Shown piece after piece: positions 55,778 to 64,000 of a DNA stretch of 64,000 bases. The notes beneath the pieces were generated by a model. The model searched no databases and had not been told where the DNA came from. It was given only the letters and a program-made list of their open reading frames with translations. The first letter of the stretch is position 1. Every line of letters begins with the position of its first letter. Origin of the DNA: Boletus sp. NGJ (lineage: Eukaryota; Basidiomycota; Agaricomycetes; Boletales; Boletaceae); the NCBI GenBank assembly GCA_019096195.1, contig JAGTXK010000127.1, positions 50,412 through 114,411 on the forward strand. The letters are read 5' to 3'. Made by a program: the position numbers and the translations under genes.

Positions 55778-57490
55778 ATGTCGTTCACCGTGTCCCAGCT
55801 AGCTGGGTTACAGACATCCAAGGTGGGTCGCTTCTACTGATATGTTTGAGCACCCACCTCACCCGGTTCCAATTTCTCTCATTGCGCACCACAACTCGGG
55901 TTAATGGTGTTGATAGTATTTTAGCAGTATGTCTTTCTTTCGCGAGCGATCCACATTACTTTTTGTTTGGCATCGTGCTTACATATGGATGACCCAGTTG
56001 CTGGCATGACGATTCTGGTGAGGATGATCTGCCTGAGGTGGATATTTCTCTGATGCAATTGGACTGCTGGTAGATCTTCGACTATGCGATCACCCTCGAG
56101 GACGAAGTTTGTGGACACGACGGAATTGTCATCAATGCGTTAATTCTTTGTTAGGCACGATGGGTGTGGGGCCGCGGCTGGGATGTGATACGAGTCGTCT
56201 TTACAGTATCAAGGTATCTACCATTCGCAGGCGCGGGGTTGACTGCATATGGTGAGTATGCCATGGCGAGATTATTTTTGTGCTGAAGACGCTGCGCGGG
56301 AAGCTGCGTTGCGTTCAAACTCAGACGTAAGTTATGTCCAATGCATGACCGAATACGGTGGTATCAGTAATATCCTTATGCCCTGATAGCCTTGCGGACC
56401 GACTGTGCCACAGAGCAGTGGGTGGATGGTTCGTTGATGTCTTGAGGATGCTCGATTTGACGATTTTCTTTTTGGCCAGTCGTTCACTTTCTGGCACCAG
56501 TCTCTGCAGAAGGTCCGTCGTCTCGCTTCCCTCCACGAGTAGCATGTGAAGGTCGTCTCTTCTCAAGCGCTTCTGGTCCTACGCACGTACGCATATTGGC
56601 AAGGCGATAAACGGGTGTTATACGGCCTTATTGCGTATGGTGGCGTGAGTCGTCTCGTCTTCGTTGTGTTGAGTTCACTTGAGCAAATGGCATGACTTAG
56701 GTGACAATCGCCGCAGCTGTCGGGATCAACGTCGTACCAAACCAACTTCTCCCTGGAGGTAATTCTTGAGCTACGTCAGCTATCCTTTGCTAGACTCATC
56801 TGTCCGGTGCACAGCACAAGCTCCTCCGGGTTGCTATCTGACTACCGGTCGAAATATTACTTTTATATATTTGCTCTTATTGGTTTACGAAATGGGTGAG
56901 TAGCCTAACGTCGTATCGATTCGTCACTGTCTATGCTGATTTATTTCAGTGATATTGTTTTTAACGGCCTATAAACATTTCCGTTCCTACCGTGAAGTGA
57001 GGACACCCATCGTATATACAATCTATCGAGATAGCATGTTTTACATCGTCTGCATCATACGTAAGTGAAATCTTCACATAGACTCGTAGCTTACCTGAAG
57101 GGGCAGTCATCACACTCTCTAACACGATCGTCACCGGCGCATTTCCGGTAAATATTTCTCTTCCACGGCACGCACCCAGAAAGTGCTAACGAGAACGGGT
57201 GTTTCCAGTTTCAATTCAGCTACCTCTTGGACCTGTGCGTGACACTACGTTTTTAATGTATTTGCTTGGCCGATTCCAGCTCTGACGATGGTTGTTCCAC
57301 CTGCAGACTCCAGATCACGCTCCACAGCGTGCTTGCATCACGCGTCATGTTCAATCTACGCAAGAGCTCCTACTCTATACAGGCAGCGACGACGATGGAT
57401 TCAATGATGTTCAGCGATGATCCATTCTACCCGCCCTCGAACTCACAGTCTAATGCATTCGAATTGTCTGGAAGGGAATCGCGGGTTTGA
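55778..57490 (+). CDS. DUF6533 membrane protein, copy E
   Basis: Same exon order as copy D: 'MSFTVSQLAGLQTSK', 'IFDYAITLEDE', 'WGRGWDVIRVVFT', 'RYLPFAGAGLTAY', 'YAYWQGDKRVLYGLIAYGG', 'VTIAAAVGINVVPNQLLPG', 'APPGCYLTTGRNITFIYLLL', 'VILFLTAYKHFRSYREVR', 'IVYTIYRDSMFYIVCII' and 'LHSVLASRVMFNLRKSSYS'. The exon around 56460-56540 is shorter than in copies A and D (the 'GIIAAE' segment is diverged), which may disable helix 4. Function unknown. Confidence 0.52.
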
Positions 57491-58337
57491 CGAGTATCTA
57501 CGTTGATGTAGACATCAATTTGCTTGATACTAGTATATCGCTCGAGGGTATTAGGATGCTATTTACAATACCTACAGAAACTCATCCCAGTTCCTACGAG
57601 TGAACCAGAACAACCAACTCTTGCTAGCATGGTGTTAGTACCCTTTCTGAACCCTGGACCTTTAGCCTTCCGCTGGATCCAGTGACGTGTCGGTCCAGGC
57701 TTGACGGGCCTGTCATAGTAGATCACGGTGATGAAGTGCTTTATGTATATTTAGGGACCAAGTATGTATTCGTCCCGACGAATTGTTTTCTGTACCTACG
57801 CGTTCTGGTGTAAACTAAAGATATTCGCGACAAGGCGAAACGGGGTGAAACACACTCATGTTGTTCGGTTGTTGTACTACATTATAATTCCTGCTCCGCC
57901 AATCTGGATTCAAACAACTCAGGTAAGGCTAGCGCTTTGCCAAGGCAATACAAGTTGACACACTCAACTTGCCTTCGCGGTAAAGCTTCTTGAGTTCGTC
58001 CGGAACAGTCAGTCGAGTAAAACCTGGAGCGAGTGGATACGAGCTACCAGCACACCCAAACGGCACGCAGGCAGACCATCAGCACGGTGCAAATGCACAC
58101 GGCGAAGGCAGCAGCGCGCGAACAGATTGGTCACACCGAGCAGACAGGCACAGAGGGACAGCGCGCAGGTGGACCAAGCCAGGGTAGCACGACGTGATCA
58201 CCCAGCTGTACGTCCAGGAGGTGTACAGATCGAGGGGAGGGAGAAGAGGTCTAGAAACGATCAGCACCCCTTGACGAACTCACCTAGACGACGAAAGCCA
58301 CCTGACAAGCACCCCAGGATGCCCCACGAGCGACAGA
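57491..58337. other. Spacer; no gene recognised
   Basis: The first 130 bases match the 3' flank of the other DUF6533 copies (compare 60870-61000 inverted). The rest, from about 57640, is unique. 57960-58337 is GC-rich and open on the plus strand in places but has no motif. Confidence 0.4.
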
Positions 58338-58880
58338 ATGCAGCGCTTTGACGATACGAGCGCGCTATGTCGAGATGAAGGCCTGGGAGGCGATATGGCC
58401 GAGCAAGTCGAATCAGAGGTCGTCGAGGGAAATCCGGACCGCCAAAGGGTTGTCGACAGCCCCGGATGCGATGGGATAGATCCCAGGAGCGTCGGGAGCA
58501 CGCGCGTCGTCGAAACGAACGCGCTATGTCGAGTTACAGGCCCAGGAGGCCATCTGGGCGAGAAGGTCAAATCGGGAGGTACCAAGGATGAAACGCACCG
58601 CCAAAAGGTTGTCGACGGCGCCGGATACGACGGGAAAGGTCCCAGGACCGCCAGAAACGAGCCCGTCGACGAAACGAACGCGCTACGTCGAGATAGCGCC
58701 CCAGGAGGCCACATCGGCCAGGAGGAGGCGTCGAGAGGCGTTGGATGTGATTGGATGCACCAAAACGACACTGAAGGTGTCCAATGGGATGGGAAAAGGT
58801 GCGGAAGCGATGGCGCAACGAGCAGCGCACGCTACGAGTCGAAACGAGTCGAAACGCAGACCATGACATGTACATCATGA
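58338..58880 (+). CDS. ORF made mostly of three 53-residue repeats
   Basis: An open frame of 180 codons. Residues from about 7 onward consist of three head-to-tail repeats, each beginning '(T/S)ALCRD' or 'NALRRD', then 'GPGGHLGE'-like, then 'RQ(R/K)VVD', then 'GYDG'. The repeat period is exactly 159 bases, so frame is kept. The protein is hydrophilic and rich in Gly, Asp, Arg and Glu. No family is recognised; it could be a repeat-containing gene or part of a mobile element. The opposite strand is also open (58280-58771), so the coding strand is not certain. Confidence 0.35.
   Translation: MQRFDDTSALCRDEGLGGDMAEQVESEVVEGNPDRQRVVDSPGCDGIDPRSVGSTRVVETNALCRVTGPGGHLGEKVKSGGTKDETHRQKVVDGAGYDGKGPRTARNEPVDETNALRRDSAPGGHIGQEEASRGVGCDWMHQNDTEGVQWDGKRCGSDGATSSARYESKRVETQTMTCTS
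58356..58832 (+). repeat. 159-base tandem repeat, three copies
   Basis: Copies start at 58356, 58515 and 58674, each opening ACGA(G/A)CGCGCTA(T/C)GTCGAG. The third copy diverges after about 70 bases. Confidence 0.85.
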
Positions 58881-58940
58881 TATAGTGGGCAAGTGAGTGC
58901 GACACACAGCTCGACGTGACATGGTCACATGGGTGGACGC

Positions 58941-59214
58941 AGCTCGCACAACACAAAAACCAATATTTATGATAGGTCTGAATGTTGTATGAAATGTGAA
59001 GATTGCAGTTAAAATTTAAGCCTGACATTTTCACAGCACTTAAACTTGAAAATTTTGCCTAATCTATATCTAAACTTCAAGCTTTTGCCTAATCTATGTC
59101 TAAACTTCAAGTTTAAGTGCCACAAAATGTCAAGACTAAATTTTAACTGCAATTTTCCCATTTCATACAACATTCAGACCCGTCCTAAATATTGATTTTT
59201 GCGTTGTGTCGGGC
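58941..59214. mobile_element. MITE-like element with ~110-base terminal inverted repeats
   Basis: The left arm (58941-59052) and right arm (about 59103-59214) are inverted copies at roughly 85-90% identity, sharing for instance 'GGTCTGAATGTTGTATGAAAT' and 'TTGCAGTTAAAATTTA'. The centre has two tandem copies of a 27-base TTTGCCTAATCTAT unit (59057-59113). No ORF. Confidence 0.82.
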
Positions 59215-59747
59215 TTATAGTAACAGTGTCCTGATAAAGTCGACGAACGGCACGATTAATAATTGCACCGAGGGTGGTCGAGGTCCTCCACAGGAGTTTA
59301 CCTATACATGGTATCGAAGCTCAGAATTTTGATGGGTCACGTGAGCACGATTGCCCGGCACCAGCACAGCATGTAAGTTTTCTCGATTATAGATACTTAT
59401 GCAAACGCTGCTTCGACCTCAATACACAATATTGTCGGCCCTTGATTCGGAGTTGTCAAGGGGCAAAACGATTCGTTTTCATGGGAGGATGAAAATCTTG
59501 GCAGGATCTGTCCTTGAAGCAAGCATATTAAGTAATGTGAGCGTCCTTTTGCTTACGATCCTTTGTAGTTCGGCTCTCGGGCAATAATACTATCTCCAAC
59601 GACGTCACGAAACCTTGAAAGCGTCTTGTTCACCTCAGGGAAATCCAGCGTTCCAGTTGTGTTTGCAGCTCCGGTTGAATGATGGTATTTATGATCGAGA
59701 AGGAAACTCTCGTGAGCTTCCACTTTTTCACCGCTCGAAGTATCATC

Positions 59748-60093
59748 ATGTCGAACCACAATCCTATAGACTTGATGAATGCATATTACATCGCCATCAA
59801 TTTACAAGACATATTGTATGGTGCGTCGACCGGTTCGCATGGTGTAGTCGTGCAATGACGCTCATCCATTCAGGCGTCGAACTGGTTCTGTATTTCATGA
59901 CCGTACGTGCCGTGCTGATGCGCAGAAGAAAGTGGGAACGCACCGATGTCTTTTGCGTGCTCTTCAGCACCGTCATGCTCTTTTTGATCACTGCCTGGAT
60001 TGCCCTCTCTGCATTGTACGGCCAGGAGACGTGGGTGATACAGAGCGATTATCCCGGTGGTGCCGGTGCATTCTGTGTATCGAATGAAACGGG
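59748..60093 (+). pseudogene. Fungal multi-pass membrane protein, N-terminal part, fused to DUF6533 sequence
   Basis: Two exons, 59748-59820 and from 59874, give 'MSNHNPIDLMNAYYIAINLQ', 'DILYGVELVLYFMTVRAVLM', 'TDVFCVLFSTVMLFLITAW' and 'LYGQETWVIQSDYPGGAGAF'. This is the usual N terminus of an Agaricomycete membrane-protein family (two to three helices). At 60088-60094 it switches without a gap into DUF6533 copy sequence at a shared AAACGGG, so the rest of the gene is lost. It may be the missing front half of the fragment type seen at 49100-49800. Confidence 0.72.
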
Positions 60094-60380
60094 TGTTATA
60101 CGGCCTTATTGTATATGCTGCCGTGAGTCGTCTCGTCTTCGTTGTGTTTCTTTTGAGTTCACTCGAACAGACGACATGACTTAGGTGACGATCGCTGCGA
60201 TTGTTGGAGTCAGCCTCGTACGAAAGCAACATATCCCTGGAGGTAAGTCTCGACCTACGTCAATTGTTCTTCTTTAGACTCGTCTGTCCGGTGCACAGCA
60301 CATGCTCCTCCGGGTTGCTATCTCACCGCCGGTCGAAATGGTACATTTGTATATTTATTCTTTCGAAATTTGTGAGTACC
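60089..60380 (+). pseudogene. DUF6533 internal fragment, copy G
   Basis: Matches copies A, D and E from 'KRVLYGLIVYAA' through 'PPGCYLTAGRNGTFVYL', then ends. It lacks both ends of the gene and forms the right part of the fusion described at 59748-60093. Confidence 0.85.
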
Positions 60381-60394
60381 TTGTCAAAAATGGC

Positions 60395-60600
60395 ATCAGG
60401 TAACATGATCCAAGGGGGGGAAGGGCTCCTGAGATAAGGTAGAAAGGTGTAGTTCGGACCAATTGAACCTATGCGGCTGCCGGGAATCTGGGTCAAGGGA
60501 CTAAGCAAGACTCGGAGCCGATTCAGGGAGCCGACACCACGTTTCGGGTCCTCGATATGGTGAGGCTGATGAATGAAAAGATGAGCGCAGCGGTAGGCTG
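60395..60600 (-). pseudogene. Inverted remnant of the oxygenase copy 2 upstream region
   Basis: The reverse complement aligns with 54690-54880 (for example 'CTCAGGAGC' then 'GGGTCATGTTACCTG' at 54838-54876). It marks the left edge of the inverted block to the right. Confidence 0.6.
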
Positions 60601-61029
60601 GTTACTGACAACTACAAGTCTGTGAATTCGGTTGTGGATGCTGTTTTGTTTTATAGTGCTGTGAACGGTTGCCTCTAGCAGCAAGCAAATGTATAAGTTG
60701 AAGTGTACCTGTAGTATGTACGTCTGCGTTTAGTGAGCCTGAGGCTGAATCTGGTACGTCTTTCATGAAGCCTCTTTACCATACTGATCTACTAATAGTA
60801 CTATAACAGACCCGACACATTACGGGATCCAGCAGCCTAAGGCTAAGGTCCAGAGTTTAAAAAGGTCACTGACACCATGCTAGCAAGCGTCGGTTGTTCT
60901 GGTTCACTCATAAGAACAGGAGCGACACGCTGTAGGCAATGCAAATAACGTGCTATACCCTCAATATATTGGCGTCCCAACACTATTCGGACCTGGTCAA
61001 ACTGATATCTACATGGACGTAGATATTCG
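60601..61029. other. Spacer in the inverted block
   Basis: Inverted counterpart of the 3' flanks of the DUF6533 copies (54440-54650 and 57590-57660). No gene. Confidence 0.45.
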
Positions 61030-62718
61030 TCAAACCCACAAACCCCTTCCAGACAACTCGGATCCATTAGACTGTGACTTGAACGGCGCGTCGAATGCAT
61101 CATCGCTGAACATGATCGAATCCATCGTCGTCCCTGTCTGTATACAGTAGCAGCTCTTGCGTAGGTTGAACATGATGCGTGATGCAAGCACGCTGTGGAG
61201 TCTGATCTGGAGTCTGCACGTGAAACAACCATTGTCAGAGCTTCGGCAAAGCAAATACAAATGTAGTGTCGCGCACAGGTCCAAGAGGTCGTTGAATTGA
61301 AACTGAAAACAACCGTTCTCGTTAGCATTTTCTAAATGCGTGACATGGAAGAAAAATGTTTACCGGAAATGCACCGTCGACGATTGTGTTGGCGTGTGAC
61401 GACTGCACCTTAATGTAAGAAATTGGTCTATAAGAGTGAGGATTTCTCTTACGCATGAGACTGATGAGATACATCAAGCCATCTCGATAGATTGTGTACA
61501 CGATGGATGTCTTCACTTCCCGATAAAAACGAAAATGCTTATAGACCGTTAAAAACAATATCACTGCAATAAATCAACATAGACCGTAACAGATCGATAT
61601 GATAGGGTACTCACCCATTTCGAAAAGCAATAAGACTAAATATACCAATGTACCGTTTCGACCGCCAGCCAGATAGCAACCCGGAGGACCTTGATCTGTG
61701 CACCGGACAGATGAGTCTAGAGAAGAACGGTTGACGTGGCTCGAAAGTTACCTCCGGGGAAAAGTTGCTTTGGTGCGACGTTGATACAGACGGCCGCAGC
61801 AATCGTCAGCTAAGTCATATCGTCGTCCAGTCGAGCAAACTCAAAAGAAACACAGCGAAGACGAGACGACTCACGGTAGCATATACAATAAGGCCATATA
61901 ACACCCGTTTATCACCTTGCCAATATGCGTACGTGCGTAGAATCAGAAGCACTTGATGACAGACGACATTCATGCGATACTCGTGAGGGAAGGAAGATGA
62001 CGGACCTTCCGCAGCGATGATACCCAGTATATGAACGACTAGCAAGAAAGAGGTGTCAATTCGAGCATCCGCAAGAGGTCAACCACCCAACCACCCACTG
62101 TTCTCTGCCACACCCGGTCTGCAGGGCTGTGGGCATGGGGATATTACCAATATCACCGTGTTCGATCATGCATTAGACTTACATCTGAATTTGAACGCAA
62201 GGCAGCTTCCCGAGCGTCTTCAGCCTTCCAAAACAAATCTCGTCATGGCACACTCACCATATGCAGTCAACCCCTCTCCCGCGAATGGTAGATACCTTGA
62301 CAATGTAAAGACGACTCGTGTCACATCCCATCCACGGCCCCACACCCATCGTGCCTAACAAAGAATTAACACATTCATGACAGTTTCATCGTGTCCACAT
62401 ACTTCGTCCTCGAGGGTGATCGCATAGTCGAAGATCTACCAGTAGTTCAATTGGATCAGAGAAATGTCCACCTCTCAGGCAGATCTTCCTCACCAGAATC
62501 GCCAGTCCAGCAACTGGTCATCACGTGTAAGCTCGATTCCAAACAAACAGCAAAGTGGATTCAAAGACATACTATTGGAATACTGTCAGCACCATTATCG
62601 AGTTGTGGTGCATGTGAGAAAGGGAAGGGTTAGGTGGGTGCTCAAACATCTCAGTAGAAGACCCAACCTTGGATGTCTGGAGCCCAAGTTCCTGGGACCA
62701 GGTGCCCGCGAAAGACAT
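61030..62718 (-). CDS. DUF6533 membrane protein, copy F (inverted)
   Basis: Minus strand. Start ATG at 62718 ('MSFAGTWSQELGLQTSK'), then 'FDYAITLEDE', 'WGRGWDVTRVVFT', 'YLPFAGEGLTAY', 'VHILGIIAAE', 'LLILRTYAYWQGDKRVLYGL', 'GPPGCYLAGGRNGTLVYLVL', 'VILFLTVYKHFRFYREVKTS', 'IVYTIYRDGLMYLISLM' and 'LHSVLASRIMFNLRKSCYC', ending at 61030. All checked exons are open and in the same order as copy D, so it may be functional. Its position and orientation mirror copy D. Confidence 0.6.
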
Positions 62719-63675
62719 GCCTTACTCACTTGGCAGACTGTCAGTGGGACTCAGATCCCGGGGAGAAAAAATAATAATTTACCATTTCGGCGCAAAGCAG
62801 CCAAGTTAATATAAGGCTGGGAGCACTGAGCTCCGCATGACCAGTTGTGCTTTTTCCTATGTCCGTCTGACCACACATCGGTGCAATCTAAATCATGATT
62901 CAGATGTAAATGACGAGGTGAGCTACTTACATGGATACGTACCAGTATTCAAGTTGCTGTGCACGGTTAGACGAGATATGAATTTTTCCCAATGGCGACA
63001 TGGCGATGCTCAGAAGGGACAGTGTTGATAAAGAGAACTTGAGACGATTTCAGTGAAGTACTAGTGTACGCGATCGTTCATAAGAAGTTGGGGGGACTTG
63101 TCTATGGAATCTTCATCTCGTTGTCGGTCCGTAATGCATTGAATTGGGCCGGCCTAGTAGCTTTGATCAACGGAATTTTCACGTAATATGGCCCGGGGGA
63201 CACAACAACGTTGATCGACACCGCAAGCCAATACATACATCACGACCCCACTAAAGAATGTGAGAGCACAGTACAACTTGATCTGGAACAGACATACAGT
63301 CAACTCCCTCCTAACGCATACCTGTCGGGAAAGGGCAAAAGCTATATAGGGTTATTACGGAGTATGTACTATCAGAGAGGACAGTGGCTCCAGGCAGTTT
63401 GGCCCGGGGATACCGGAAATTTGTGTGCATTATGTAAGGTGTGCTTTAGGAGGGACTCGGAGTTGACAAAATCGGTGTAAACTCATCGCCAATAGTTTTT
63501 TCAAACAATTCGCCGACAATACACACTGTTGAACGTTGAACCACGACTTGTCAAGACACCGGCATCACGCCGTCTGCCGCACATACTTACTCGTTGAAGA
63601 AGTGAAACATGAACTTTACAACCGCTAGGTCCCATCACCCACATGCACACCCTAGTGAGAAGGCCGATATCCGCC
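62719..63675. other. Inverted counterpart of 51958-52665, with unique inserts
   Basis: 62719-63160 reads as the inverse of the promoter and spacer of copy D. 63161-63640 contains an open plus-strand frame (63211-63480) without motifs. It separates copy F from the oxygenase copy at the window edge. Confidence 0.5.
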
Positions 63676-64000
63676 TTAATTGTAGTGCTTCACAACGATC
63701 CCTCCAAAGACCTCCTCGGTATTATCCACCGACCGTTTCTTAAGTGCTACACGCCCATACGAGGTCGTCCTTTCCTTCCTCCACACCTCCGAAAGTGGTG
63801 CCTCTTTTTCAGGACACCGTCGCTCCATGCCAACCCATTTTAATACCAGGCTGTGTGTGAGGAGCAAGAGTGTCACGTCGTCGTCGCCCATTGTGAAGTA
63901 GAATGCGCCGAGTCTGTCATAGGCGCTTTGGTCGTGCGGTGGATGGTGGGTTCGTAGAATCCGCCGTTGAAAAATTCCATCATGTCTCCGGTATTGATAA
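63676..64000 (-). pseudogene. 2-oxoglutarate/Fe(II) oxygenase, copy 3 (continues beyond window)
   Basis: Minus-strand mirror of copy 1. From the right edge it reads 'INTGDMMEFFNGGFYEPT', 'IHR', then the same frame break before 'DQSAYDRLGAFYF', then 'MGDDDVTLLLLTHSLVLKWV', 'ERRCPEKEAPLSEVWRKERT' and a normal end 'GIVVKHYN' at 63676. It shares the lesion of copy 1 exactly. Confidence 0.82.

Noticed and set aside
46926-57490. Minus-strand ORFs such as 'YFVLEGDRIVEDLP' repeated in every DUF6533 copy
   Set aside because: They are antisense to the conserved exon 'IFDYAITLEDE' and recur only because the gene is duplicated.

Overview
The window is nuclear DNA of a filamentous basidiomycete, most likely an Agaricomycete. 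The evidence is short GT-AG introns (about 47-70 bases) in nearly every gene, telomere-type TTAGGG/CCCTAA blocks, a Plavaka-type transposon relic, and families typical of mushroom-forming fungi (DUF6593, DUF6533, kinases with HGD in place of HRD). The genus cannot be told from the sequence. Gene models below were spliced by hand; exon coordinates were checked for phase where listed.

Region 1 (1-10.4 kb) is repeat-rich and gene-poor. It holds a decayed Plavaka transposase interrupted by a solo LTR with a 5-base target duplication, a 57-base perfect inverted repeat inside a locally duplicated unit, and a small zinc-finger gene. Region 2 (10.5-31.7 kb) is a conserved housekeeping block: an OPA3-like mitochondrial protein, a GH5_12 steryl glucosidase, methylthioribulose-1-phosphate dehydratase (MDE1), mitochondrial glycine-cleavage T protein (GCV1), two DUF6593 proteins, exosome subunit RRP46, a secreted phospholipase C-type phosphoesterase, the CCAAT-binding subunit HAP5/NF-YC, a broken protein kinase and a RAD7-like LRR repair protein. 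The genes serve separate pathways and form no operon-like unit. Region 3 (31.7-38.1 kb) is decaying: a P450 pseudogene, a second zinc-finger gene paralogous to the one at 7.2 kb, and a SEC27/beta'-COP fragment.

Region 4 (38.17-41.63 kb) is the most unusual part. It is a compact array of non-coding elements separated by telomere-type repeats, with two large palindromes. By hand folding I find six hammerhead ribozymes of two kinds: three type III copies in a 0.3-kb element, and three type I copies, each in a ~0.25-0.3-kb unit carrying a TATA box upstream and a terminal hairpin downstream. The layout recalls telomere-associated Penelope-like elements and retrozymes, but no reverse transcriptase is visible here. 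Region 5 is a 13-exon BRC1/RTT107-like multi-BRCT gene (41.8-46.4 kb).

Region 6 (46.4-64.0 kb) is an amplified cluster. A DUF6533 membrane-protein gene and a 2-oxoglutarate/Fe(II) oxygenase gene were duplicated in direct and inverted order. Many copies are truncated, frameshifted or fused. The cluster also holds two other membrane-protein fragments, an ORF with 53-residue repeats and a MITE. An inverted duplication (51.6-54.4 kb against 64.0-61.0 kb) probably continues past the right edge of the window.
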